Source: Ilex aquifolium
Taxonomy: Eukaryota; Streptophyta; Magnoliopsida; Aquifoliales; Aquifoliaceae
NCBI GenBank assembly: GCA_951799425.1
Contig: OX637395.1
Span: 6,474,951-6,538,950 of the forward strand
Direction: 5' to 3'
Length of the DNA: 64,000 nt
In this document: piece after piece, positions 46,573 through 58,707 of the stretch
Numbering within the stretch: position 1 is the first letter of the stretch
How the letters are laid out: each line of letters opens with the position of its first letter
The notes under the pieces: generated by a model
Told to the model about the DNA's origin: nothing
The model's input: only the letters and a program-made list of their open reading frames with translations
The model's database searches: none
Translations under genes and position numbers: made by a program

Positions 46573-49500
46573 GTACCTCTCTTTCATTCTCTCTCCCCTC
46601 TCTCAAACACACCCCTTTTGTTTTTTCTGATTAGTATCTTCTCTCTTCTCTTCTCTCTCCGCTCCAGCGACCAACCCATTTCAATGGTAACTCTTTCTTT
46701 CTTTCTCCTCCTCTCCCTCCTTCCCCTCCATCCACCATCGTAACCCCACGCCACAACGCCCCTTCCTCTTCCTCCTAGCCCCTGCGTACTAACTGTTCGA
46801 TAAATTGTCATGGCAATGTTTAAATTATCATGACAATGTTCGAGATTTTTTTGATGTGCATATATGTGGTTTGTGTTCTCGATTGGTGGGTGTGTTGGAA
46901 TTTTTTTGATGTGGATATTTGTGGTTTGGGTTATCGATTTGTGGTGTGTTTGTCAGTTTGAAAAAAAAGATTTGTAATTAAGCACTCATGTGAGCTTGCA
47001 ACGGTTAACATAACAGACTTGGAACATGGGCCTAGCACAGAATCCCAAGTGCTTTGAGCATCTCCATCCCACTCTCTATTTCTTCTCTTTTAGCTACTTT
47101 AGCTAGTCAAACACAAAAAATTCTCTCCAACCCACTCTCTATTCCACTCTCTATTTCCTAGTTAACCCAAATGGCTCCAATTGTGGTGAGCCATTTGAGC
47201 TCTCTAAATTCTCTCTCTACCTTTTTTTCTCTCTATCTCTAGTCAGTGATCAGTGAAAGTTGGGTGTAGTAGTTAGCTAAAATAGAGAGTGTGGTTGGAG
47301 TGAATTTTAAAAAGTTGCTAGCTAAAGTAGTGAATTGAATATTTAAATATATTTTGAGGAGCTATTTTGTTGAGTGTGGTTGGAGATGCTCTAATCCCCC
47401 TCTCTTAAAGTCTCACCATGTGGAAAATTTGGCATTTTAAAGTTGTCTTTAGTGAAGGTGGATTTCGGTTAAAATTATTTGGGTTAGGTGATTTGGCTCA
47501 TCATAATGAAATCAAGGAATTTAAAGGGGCAGATGGTGTGCTTGGCGAAATTGGATGTATGAGAGACTTGTTTGTTCATGTAATACATATTTTGATATTT
47601 CGGTTTTACTAGTTTATTGGATTAGTTACAATGGTCTAAGATTTGTATCTGAACTTTATTGTAATAACCAATTTTTTTTAACCTTTCGAAAAAGTAAAGA
47701 ATCACAACTTCAGTATATTTTTACATTTATAAAAAGGTTATAATTCAAAGGTTATGTATTTTTAAATAATTATAACAAATCTATAACAATTTCTGCATAT
47801 TTGGAGCTCTTCTCTGTTTTGGTTTTGTTGTATATGAATTATGGGTATTATGTTGCTGGAGTAGCATACAACTTTGCAATTATCTATCAATTTATCAATA
47901 CCAACTAAACAAACCTCCACCTCATTAATTGATCAGTGATCATGCATAAAGATAATTTTCTAACATGGCCAAAATCCAACAATGGACGTTAAATGGTGCA
48001 AAGCTAGTCTATGAGATATTGGTATGGCCTTTTTTCACCATATATGTACAATATCAATCACAACTTAGGCTCAGATGTTTTTGGATACCAACCTGTGTAG
48101 TTTCTCTGTCATTCCGTCTAAGTCGTGAGGGTAGGCATTAGACCAATTTTGTGGTTAACGTTTTTGTGTTGTTTTGAGTGAATTAATTTTCTACAAAAAA
48201 AAAAAAAAACAAACTCATACCTCTGATATCCGCCAAAGCAGTTCCGTCTTGCTTTAGTACCTCTTTGTGATAACCTGACTCATTTCCATATAAACTAGAG
48301 CACAAAACAACTCCCAATATAGATAAATTTAATAATCCTTTATATGCTCTAACATCACCAAAACTACCAAACATACTTGGAGCATACTGATTATCATCGC
48401 TAGATGGGAGTGGTACATTTGGGCATTAACTGTTTTTCTTCACTTACATAAACCTCAAAACATAAAATCTGTCAGTGTGATATGCATATAAAGGAGCACC
48501 AAGACTTGAGTTGGATTGAATTCAATGTGAATTCTCCATTTGAATTGAATTGAATTCTTGAATGTGTACATATATCAATTAAAATTGGTAATTTTGATAA
48601 TGAATTATTTTTAATTATTTTTTTGATTTGTTATTATTTCCAGACTGAATTATAAAAGGGACATGTAAATTTGTTTAATACCTATTTAGACTGGTAAGTG
48701 GTGATTTATAGGTGATAGGATTTGGATTTGGCTCTGGAGATATTTATTATTGTAAGCCCATCTCGTTTTTGTGGTTTTGTTCCACTAATTTCAGTTAACA
48801 TCTGATTTGGAGAATTTGACATTCCAATATGCTCATTGTAGTGTCACTTATAACGATTGTAACTGTTCACATTTGTTTAGTCATAGGATTGAATTTTATG
48901 GGTTGGTATTATATCCTGATCAGCAATTGTTACCATTATAAATTTGGAGATTGCATTGGATTTTATGTGTGTCATTATACTTGAATTTCCAATATGCTCT
49001 TTGTAGTGTCACTCATGGCGGTTGTAACTATTCACATTTGTTTAGAGATTGCATTGGATTTTATGTGTTGGTTTTTATCCTATAATTGGTTGAGGGGTCT
49101 GTTGATTGAGCAACAGTTGTTACCATTATAAATTCATTTAGTAGAAGTTACTTTATTTTTTTCACTTGCTTTGTTGAACCAATGAATTTTCAGAGGTGGG
49201 ATATGATTGTTGTGTTGTTGTTCCTAGTAACATGGAATTTGCATGCATTTTTATATTCTTCAATTTTTAGTTAAATTCTAGGATACATTTTTTCTTTAGT
49301 TCTTCACATGATTTGGGTTGCATTTTGGATGACTTTTGTTCTTTTTCTTTTCCAGCCTTTGATTACTTGTGACTTGCTAACATTCTCACACAACTTTACA
49401 TAGATTATTACAAACTTTTTTTTATTGTTTATCCATGTTGTTTGTTTAAAGGAAAAAATGTCGAACATAATGGTGAATGCTAGCTAGAAAGGAAAAGAAA

Positions 49501-51218
49501 AAACAAGTTGTTTTGGCGAAGGAAATGAAAATACAAAGCGCCAAGTGGAAATGAAAATAAGGACCTAACCCGGACCCAACCCCAAACCCCGAACCGGCCT
49601 AGACCCAACATCATTGACTAATTACCATATTAGAGTAGTGGGATTCGCTTATCTTACATCGTGTTTTATTATTGATTGGTGATACTACATGTCAATGATG
49701 ACGTGATATAACTGTTATATTGAATATTTTCTCCTCCCAATAGGGCGAAGTATTTCAGTATAATTAATGGGAGGGTTTTGGATATTTTACCCCGGCGCTT
49801 GATTAAGCTTAGTCCTTTTAGGGGCATGTTTGTAGATTACTCTAGCCATCGGAAAATGTTGCAACCTGTATCTCTCTATTCTACCAAAGTATAGCGGTGT
49901 GAGCCGTAGTCATAACTTGAGTTTGAGAGGACCACACAAATCTGTGTGTTTTATTTTACTAATAACACTAAAAAAAGGACCTTTTTCTTTTGTTGATGTG
50001 TTGATGGGTCTATACTCAATAATTCTGTTTTCAAGTATTCTAAGCATCTTATCGTGTTATTATTTTCTTTAATTTATTTTCCCATTTGTTTGTTACTTTG
50101 TATAAGCATCGATCTATCTATATACAACCTTGGCACGAAGCCCTCATATGGTCAAAGTTTGCAATTTGTTAGCTTGTAATACTACAGGGCTATATGACAC
50201 CGGAGCGTCTGTGGGAAGACCAATGGCCCAATCTATTGTAAAATTTAAAGCCAATTCTATTGGAAGGAAATGAAAGATTTGAGACTTCAATGTGTTTGAT
50301 GGTATGTTTATATGATTGTTGAATCTTGAGTCATCATCATTGTGGTTTGAATCGGTGGAAGGGCTTGTATGGGATAAGGATGGTGGATTTGCGTTGTTGA
50401 TTGTGATTATTGAATTGCAAGAATGCGCAATTCAAAGGTTTGTTCATGGTAAAAAGGGTTCATTAAACTTAATTCATTTATCAATTGGTAATTGAGGTTG
50501 AAATGTCTAAATTGGTGCAAATTTTTGCGAGAAGTGGCAACGACCTATTCACCTCCCCCCTCTAGGTCATGTTTGTGTGATTTCACGTTTATAATCATGT
50601 CAGGGCGATCGAACTACACTTCTCCAGCATTTATAAGTGTTTTTTGTTACGAATCTTATGGGTTATTAGTCAATGAAAAAAAACAGCATTTGTATTTTTA
50701 AGAAGTAGAATTTCTTCTTCTTAAACTCTTGTCCGTTTGGTTGAGCTTCAATTGGTGGTGAGTTTTGCTTTGAATTTCTTTGGTGGATTTCCTAGAGTGG
50801 TGAGCTTATCTTTTTCCCTTTGATGGTTCCTTGCGTTATGATCTACTTCTCTGTGTTTCTGGCATCACTGTCCTACAGGCAACGAAGGTCTGACCGTTAC
50901 CTTCATGACTATGTTAAGATAGACAAAATCATGTTATGCTTCATATCAGGTTTTTAAATGTGTATTAAGTATCTTTTTGTAGGGGTTTTTGAAAGAAGTA
51001 TGCAAAATATCCACCAGCCTTAGTAAAAGTAATCTAGAATATATTAATATGTATATAATTACTCTATCCAATCGTTGTTTTTCTCTCTGCCGTTTAATCT
51101 TATGTGGATACCTTGTAATACATAAAATGTCACGTCCCATATTTGTCTTGTCTGGAATACTTCTGTTAGCATATTTTCATTCAAAGAATGTGGAGTAACT
51201 TCGGGATTTTTTTCCCAG
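46573..51218. other. Large gap or leader intron before the B3 coding exons
   Basis: Holds the MITE at 47056-47391 and AT-rich sequence. CACCTCCCCCCTCTAGGTCATG near 50548 resembles retrotransposon-derived repeats. I see no gene. An ATG at 49458 is quickly followed by a stop and does not open a coding exon. Confidence 0.45.
47056..47391. mobile_element. MITE with GAGCATCTCCA termini
   Basis: The left end GAGCATCTCCATCCCACTCT is mirrored by the right end (GAGCATCTCCAACCACACTC on the other strand). Inner sequence is also partly inverted: TTTAGCTACTTTAGCTAG on the left against TTGCTAGCTAAAGTAG on the right. These termini are widespread in flowering plants. It is 336 bp long and has no coding sequence. 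Target duplication is not clear, so the superfamily is left open. Confidence 0.8.
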
Positions 51219-52174
51219 ATGAACCGATTGGCTAGTATTCCAGATAATGAAATTGCAAATCCCAGGAAGAAAAAACGAGAGACTCAATCTGGTGAAAAAC
51301 CTCAAGTGAAGCACCAACCTGTGTTGAACCCTACGACCACCGAGTTCGAAGATGAATTCTGGCCACTTTCAGGGAAACCATACTTTGATGTGGTTCTTAC
51401 AAAAGCACATGTCAAGCCGTCATTTAATATGGTAATCAACTTTTTTAATAATCTGGAGTATGATTTCAATCAGGTGGACCTTGATCTCGGCGATAAATTT
51501 ATTACCACTTTACAGTGATAATAGTAACCAGGTGATCATTTAATTACCTATATTGCTCTTGCTTATGGTAGATCAGGTATTATTTTGAACGACTGCAAAC
51601 CCATATGATCCTTGGTGCATCAGATAACTGATGGTGTGATGGTTCAGGTTTTTTAAACAATTTTGTGAAACAATATTAATATCGATGGTGATTGTGTACT
51701 AGAATTAATGATATTTGCTTGAAGCACATTTTATGGCACTGAAATTGGACACTAAATTTCAAATTTCAGTTGAAGGCACACTGCTTGCACCTTTTACTAG
51801 AATTTGGTATAACGTTACGCCAAGTAAAGCTTGACCAAGTTATTGATGTTTCCATTGAATGCTATCAGGTCATGCCAGTGAAATGGTACCAACTGCTTCC
51901 TTCTGCTGCAGTGCCTGCCGTTATCACATATTGTGGCCAGAACTGGCAGACAGTTTACCATGGAGAGCGTAGCCAAAAAAGGTTTGATATCAGTTGGAGA
52001 GCATTTGTGATTGACAATGATCTAAAGATGGGGGATGCACTCGTATTTGAACTTATCGAGTGCAGTCGTGTGAAACTCAAGTTCCGAGTTCAAATTCTCA
52101 GAGGTGACTTCCCAGCTGAATTGATGGATGGGGTAAATGGTGAGACTCCAGACAATCCTATCTTTATTCAATAA
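51219..52174 (+). CDS. Small B3-domain DNA-binding protein
   Basis: Coding exons are 51219-51431 and 51869-52174, with a phase-0 GT-AG intron, giving 172 residues. A basic segment (PRKKKRETQ, residues 15-23) could be a nuclear signal. One B3 domain follows (about 53-150): GKPYFDVVLTKAHVKPSFNM in exon 1, then VMPVKWYQLLPSAAVP, TYCGQNWQTVYHGE, RFDISWRAFVIDNDLKMGDA and LVFELIECSRVKLKFRVQI in exon 2. This is the order of strands and loops in plant B3 domains, which read short DNA sites in the major groove. The protein is short, resembling the single-B3 group typified by rice Os04g0386900, and lacks ARF, ABI3 or RAV partner domains. The ATG lies exactly at a splice acceptor (CCCAG before it), so the leader is spliced or further coding sequence lies upstream. 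Target genes are unknown. Confidence 0.85.
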
Positions 52175-52944
52175 AATTCACATTTTTTCACAGTATTTGG
52201 AACTCGAGCCAATCACATCTACTGTTTGACGTACTGGGATTTGAATTTTCTCGGTTCTTTTGTTCATGTGTTAGTGTATTATGCTGGTTATGCTCTTGCT
52301 AACAATCTATTCCACGCAAGGTGGGTGTTGTCAGTTTCTTTTGAATGTACAGTACTTTCAGTAGCGAAGACTCTTATATTTTTTGACTCTAAAGCCCCTG
52401 TTGGAGTTTTTTCCTTTGGCCTTTTTTGGGTTTGTTGTTTGTTTTGGGGATTCCCCCCCCCCCAGGGGGGGGGGGGGGAGGGGGGGGTTGTTCTGCAATT
52501 GAACAAATCAGGTATATGAGGAACAGAGGTGTTTTTGGTAGTGCTACCCTATGAAAGAGAATGAGTTACTTTTCCCCATTTTATCTTTCTCCATCCAAAC
52601 TTCTGTCTCTGAAAGAAGAAATGGGCTTCCCCAACTTGAATGATGTTAGGGTTGCCAACAGGTCGTGTCATGCAGGTTTATTTTGTGTGTAGTTTGTATC
52701 ACACGTATAAGAGGGTTCGTCTTCACCCATTTATTACAACTTAAACCCACAAGGCCTAGACTCATACATAGTAACGTTATGTCGATTACATGTTGGATTG
52801 ATGGTTGTGTTCTTTTGTCAGCCTTAGATGCAACTGTGTGAACTATGACAGACATTTCTCATTTGCTTCCTAAAACCCTACTAGATCTCCAATCTTCAGC
52901 ACAAAATTGAGTACCCATCAACAGGGAAAAAGCTATGTCAATGG
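52175..52944. other. Convergent intergenic region, B3 gene and MFS gene tails
   Basis: Contains the 3' tails of two converging genes and the C-run/G-run block at 52453-52487. No further gene is seen. Confidence 0.5.
52453..52487. repeat. Adjacent poly-C and poly-G runs
   Basis: Eleven C, one A, fourteen G, one A, then eight G. The C and G arms are complementary and can form a hairpin, and the G side can form a quadruplex. It lies about 280 bp past the B3 stop codon. Confidence 0.85.
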
Positions 52945-55900
52945 TTATGAGAATTGCATTCGATTTCTGTTTCTATGTAACCGGCCATAGGCCGCGCGGG
53001 TTCTCAGGTAAAGTGAAGAACTAGAAGCTACACCCAGCAAGGAGATGCAACCCCACCAGAAAAATGTCTCGAAGTAGCATTTTCTGCCCATACACACCAT
53101 TGACCCATCCATCAAAACAACCGTGTTTGAGCTTCCTAGGTTTGCATCATAGACCAGAGCTGCAAGAAGGCCATAGAGCAGCGATCCAAGCGGAATGTTG
53201 GTTATCAGAATGTTGTGATTGACACTGGCGCTGTTCGGTCCAAAGAGCTCTGATGTGATTGACACTGCTGCTGAAAATACGAACCCAGAGCTGAGTCCAA
53301 TCAGCGCTGTTGCAGCGCTCAATGCGGCTTTGCTGCCAGAGAGAGCAAGCAGAAAGAAGGCAGTAGGTGTTGGCACAAGGGCAACTGCTAGCCACCCTGT
53401 CCTTGCAAAGTATACCTTGCTGCATTAGGAAATATTTTTAGTGTCTATATGGAGGTGCAAATGAATCAAAACATGCCGAGCACAAGACTATGGGGGCTTT
53501 TGGATTGTTTGTTTAGAAAGAGTGCTCGAGATGGGCTCAGGATCGTAACGGGCTCTGAATATTTTGTTTAAGCTCTGTTCGTTAATTTCTGACCATATTC
53601 GAGCTCAAGTTGTTTGATTAAATGAATTGAGCTTGCCTCGGTTCAGACTCGTGTTAAAAATCAACACCATAAAAAGAGAGATATTAGAGCAAATACTTAC
53701 TCTCTCAGGAAGTCTGGAGCAGCTGAGAGCAAACGACCAAAGAAAGAACACACAGAGTAAAGTGTAACAAGGGAGCTAGTCTGTGAACTGTATCCAAGTG
53801 ACTCTGAAATTTGCCCCAGATTGTTACTATAAACCAACCCTATTGTTCCCCCACAGAAGTATGCTATGTAGTACAGCCAGAAGTCCGACCGACGCACGAG
53901 CAATGTTGCCGGATGTTCCTCCCCAAGCACCGTCAACCGATCCTTCCCCCACATGGTGTCACAACACCCATCTTTGTCTTTTGAGTTATATGTGCTTTCA
54001 AGCAAAACATTAGTGCTTGAATCCTCACTCCCAATGAGCTCCTTATGAAGGTCAAGATCATCAATGTCAACCAAATTGAAACTCGAGCCTTCCAATAGGA
54101 AGCTCGAGTGGAATGTTCGATCGGCCCATCCCCGAGCATAGGCAATCCCCGGGGTAACCAATGGAAGAATTAGCAAAAAGAGTGCTCCGACTAGGAGGGT
54201 ACGGGCTATTGAAGCATTGGATGATATCGAATTTAGTAGGAGGAGATATAGGCCAGTAAAACATGCAATGCTATTGAGAAAGAGGAATGTGAGGGAGTCT
54301 CGACGCACAGCCTCAGCCGGAAGGGACTGAGGAGGGGGTTGCCGGAGAATCGGGACGAGGGCGGCGGCTGAGGTGATGACAGGGACAAGGGCATTGAGAA
54401 GAAGGTATTGAGTGTCATTGTTGGGGTTTATGGCATTGGCAATGAGGTTGTATAGTGCTGCACTTACACCATTGAAACTGATGCTGAGGGACAAGGCTAG
54501 TGGCCTGTTGGCCGAGAAATTTTTGATGCATAGAACATAACATACTGTGTTGAACCAACAGATGCTACAACCAGCTAACAAACATAAGACAAATACCTGC
54601 CAAGTTGCAACAAAGTTAGTATTTTTCTAAGCAAATTCAAAAGAAATAAACAAAAGCATGTTTTATTTTTTTTGTAAAAGTAATCCATATGTATATTAGT
54701 ACAAAATGACACATTTATGTATGCACATACGTATATTATTACGTATGTGATTAAGCTTGAAAGAACATAACAAGTCCGGATAAGAGAAAAAACAAAAACA
54801 AAAGTACAAGGCAAACGCTAATTAAAAAAATAAAAATTAGTTACAAAAACACTATCAAACGGTGCTTGTGCGTAAGTGTTCTAAACTTTTAGTGCATTGT
54901 TTTTGGCTTCTTATAAGAGGTACAAGATAATCATTCAATTATTAAGTGGTGAAATTGCCAGAGTAATGCAGATTGTAAGGCTTTAGTATTTAGTATCTTG
55001 AGTTCCCAAAATCCGAAACTTGCACAAAAGACTTTTAAATGATCCGGTGCACATAGTTTTCCGGCGATTATATGTATTCTGAGTTTTCTTAGCAGTTACG
55101 AATCCAAAAGGTGCGTGATTGGGAGGATAATAGTTGTAGGATAATATTAAGCAATGGCTTGGCAGGTAACCCCACTCAAAGAAGTGGTAGATGAGAAGAT
55201 GGTTGTTTGGAGTGTAAGTGATTCAAAAACAATGCCTTATCAGGAGGATGACCAACTGCAACACCTAACATAGGTTGCTTTATTCAGTTACCATAACCAT
55301 TAAGAAAGTCTACATGGTGAACCTACTCAAAGATTTATTAAAAAAAAAAAGACAGTGCAAACACAAGGAAGTAATGTTTTAATTTGGTCCCAAATCACAA
55401 GGGGTTATGTATAGATTTCGAAAATGTAGGGAAGCAAAGTATCACTGTCTCACAAGAAAATAGTTTATAACATACCCTTTCTAGTATATTGAGAAAGGGT
55501 TTAATCATGGTCCCGAAAAGTAACTTTTCGATATCATATCTTATTTTTTCGAATGAAAACTTGACACGTGTAAAGATTGTTTATTTTATTATTTTACTTT
55601 AATTTAACATTTTCACGAATCACAATCAATGGTTAAAGATAAATCAAAGGAAGATCAAAGGCCCAAAATTATTTGGAGGTATGATGCAAAACACTTTTGA
55701 GTATGAAAAACTAAATGCCTCCTCCCTTCATATAGGCTTTTGGGTGTTTTCCAATTTTCAATGCTAATTTACAAGCAATTGAGTGTAGAGAAGACAAACG
55801 CTCACCAATAGATCATCCTTAAATCACATTACTTAACAAAGATTCAAACTTGTGAATTTTTCTCCTGCAAGTAACCATCCCTCTGACTATTGTTAACCAA

Positions 55901-56598
55901 ATTAATAATTAAAAAGAAATGTAACTAAAATAAACATTTCTTTTAGGGGAGTCGTTTTTTGTAGTTGTTGGTTGGGGGGGGGGGGGGGGAGTGGAACATT
56001 AGTTTCACATCCATAGTTCTCAATCGAGCAATCCCAAATCAGAGACCTAATTAAATGTAGTCATTGGATTAGGTGTAATTTCTAATGTTAGATGGAACCA
56101 CTTTCAATCCAATAATTATATTGAATTAGGTCCCTAAATTATATCAAAATAGCATTTTCCCTCTCGGTATACTTCTCTTCAATCTCCCTCAATAAGAAAA
56201 TCACTCACATGTATAAGATGGGAGATTCGCTTATATATAGTGTGTTTTACTTTTCTTAGTTATTGTATCGTGGATTCTACTTAAATTCATAATAAAAGAT
56301 TACAAATTAAAAATATATTTCTTCAAGCGACACACAAAATAGGAGCCCAAAATAGTAGGAAAATAGAAAACAAACACAAAATACTACTATTTACCCAAAT
56401 AAACACAAACCACTTGTAAGAATTAATAGGAAAATGAAAAACCCAAGAATGAATTAAAATAAACCTAAATAGGTCATATCTGAAATCTATTCCTCAATGC
56501 ATTTTGAATTCAAGATAATGCAAATAGAACAAATTCAAAGAAGAAGAAAGAAATTAAGAACATATCAATGCAAAAGCACAGGGGAAAATTAAAGTACC

Positions 56599-56649
<51 letters not shown>

Positions 56650-56964
56650 ACTAACCAGGCAATAAGGCAAAGAAATGAGTCTCTGAATGACAAGCCATTG
56701 AAGACCATAACCAAAAAGACCCATGAAAGCAGCCATGAACATAACAACCCATAATGGAAAATACATAAGGCAGACACCTGAACACCACCCAAATGCCTTA
56801 CCCATGTCCGATGCCACGGACAGGTAGCTCAGCTGCATCTGTGATATGCCCAAAACCGACTTCAAATCCGATGAATACGCCGAGAAATCGAAGTTTGTTC
56901 CTGTGAACGCCTGTATCCACGTACTCGCCACCAATATCACCCATTTTCTTGATTGTCCTACCAT
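52945..56964 (-). CDS. Nodulin-like / NFD4-like major facilitator transporter
   Basis: Minus-strand exons 56656-56964, 53701-54596 and 52945-53419 join in phase with GT-AG introns of 2059 and 281 bp, giving 559 residues. Exon 1 carries the start of the nodulin-like domain: WVILVASTWIQAFTGTNFDF, SYLSVASDMGKAFGWCSG. Exon 2 has several membrane helices, an acidic loop (FNLVDIDDLDLHKELIGSED) and LVRRSDFWLYYIAYFCGGTI, where the second half begins. Exon 3 completes the helices and ends in a basic tail. I count about 12 helices, as in the major facilitator fold. Relatives include Arabidopsis NFD4, needed for karyogamy, and several uncharacterised membrane proteins. The substrate is unknown. A (GA)n run lies at the donor side of intron 1, and intron 2 holds TCGAGC-rich repeat sequence. 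The gene looks intact. Confidence 0.9.
55974..55989. repeat. Poly-G tract (16 G)
   Basis: An uninterrupted run of 16 G on the plus strand, in intron 1 of the MFS gene. On the transcribed message it reads as poly-C. Confidence 0.85.
56603..56646. repeat. (GA)n microsatellite in intron 1 of the MFS gene
   Basis: About 22 GA units start 9 bases inside the intron. On the sense strand this is a (CT)n run just after the 5' splice site (GTTAGT). Confidence 0.9.
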
Positions 56965-58707
56965 TCCTTATGCATCTATTTCTACATAAGAGAGAGAGGG
57001 AGAGAATTTATGGGGAATTTTCCGGCGAATCGACTAGTGTTTTCCGGTGATGGTTGGATTATTTTCTTCATGAATTCATGTGTGTTTGCATGGTTTTGCA
57101 GTGTTGGATTTTGTTTTTTTGAAGATGGCACCCCAAAAATGGCAACTCCCCTCGGAGATGCTCTCAGGGAATGTATGAAGCTGGTGATTAGGGTTGAGGC
57201 CTAAGAGCCTGAAATTTGATGTGTTTTTTAGGTATATGTTTTCTATTATTATATAATTAGAATTAACGTGTAGGTGTAGTATTGATGTTGATATATATAG
57301 ATATAGACATATATATTGACTTATGGTGGTTAGTAATTTGGAGAGGGCCGAAAGATCATCTTGATAGACCGTCACGGGTATTTCTCGATAATAAATTTAA
57401 TTAGACTAATATCTTTTAATGTGAATTTTCAGACTCAAACTTTTAACCTTAAAGTAAAAAATTTAACTATGGTTTATAATTATCATATAAATTGGATGTC
57501 AATCTATTTATAAAATAAAATATGACAGATTTCAATACGCTCATCCGACTGTTTCAAATAAACTTATCTAATGACTACTAATATCCTTCTCAAAATCATT
57601 CACATTGCACCGTGACTTCACACACAGGTTACCCCCAGTATTCTATAATCACTACACAACACGAAATTTTTTTTAGAGTAAGCACTTTAATTATAAACTT
57701 AATTTTTTTTTTCACTCCACAGAAATAACATTGTACATTGAAACTTATTATATTATATTTAATACTCAAACATTCATTAAATACAAAACGGTCCAATGTC
57801 GATATACATAGTGTGTACAAAGAAAAATAATAAAAAGAGATTAATTACAATTATTTAGAATTGATCTTGATGAGTTTTGATTACACTTTAAAAGATAACC
57901 TCCTCGCACTTTTCATAACTTAAAAAAAAAAATTTTGATAGGTCAAAATTTTGTGGAACGTGTTCGTAAAATATAAAATGTGTCAAGAATTCATAATTAA
58001 TTAGGTATGTATCTATGAAATATATCAAAAATTATTTAAAATATCATTGTTTCGATTAAAATTATTTAACGGTAAGGAGTGTTCAAACTAATTTATAACT
58101 ATTTCAATTAATCTTTTTTTTTTATTTGGTTAAACACAAATCATTCACGCCGAGATTAAGATATTTATAAAAAATAAATTCTTCATGATCTGATTTCAAA
58201 TAATTCTCAAGATTCAAACTTTTGATATCTAAATTTACGGCTCGCCCTTAACCCCTGGTGCCTTCTAACATGGACTTCAATGAACGTCAGCCAATACCAC
58301 TACTTAAACTATTAAATTTTCTGGTCCATTAACCACGTTTACTTAACTATATTTTTTAACGAGAGACGATCACGATACCCAAGAATAGGGGCGGCCTGAC
58401 AAATATAGTCTTGGTGAAAATATTCAGTGAGTCCTCAGTGCTATGTAGGAACGAAGCCATGAACTCAAGCTAGCGTGGGCCCTTACCTAGAAGTCGATCA
58501 AAAAAAGCACTACTGAAGGAAAAAAAAATCTAAACCAGAACTAAAATCATGGATCATACTGTTATTGAAGAGTTACTAATCAGGCCTTGCCTCTCTTGGA
58601 CATGATGTGAATGGGTACACAATTGCAAATGTTACAACGGTTTGGAAGAAGGATATAGCTTCCTGGGTGGGGTTCATGGAAATTCATCATCACCAAAATA
58701 TGCAATG
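56965..58707. other. MFS gene promoter and DUF1005 gene tail
   Basis: AT-rich DNA between two genes in the same orientation. The left part must hold the promoter of the MFS gene, though no clear TATA box at the right distance was found. The last 100-200 bp are the likely 3' untranslated region of the DUF1005 gene. No element or further gene is recognised. Confidence 0.45.

Noticed and set aside
46203-46743. Two overlapping Ser/Pro/Leu-rich frames
   Set aside because: They come from CT-rich leader-like sequence, share no family signature and are split by a probable splice donor.
49458-49490. ATG considered as the B3 protein start
   Set aside because: A stop follows after nine codons and there is no splice donor in between, so it cannot lead into the B3 exons.
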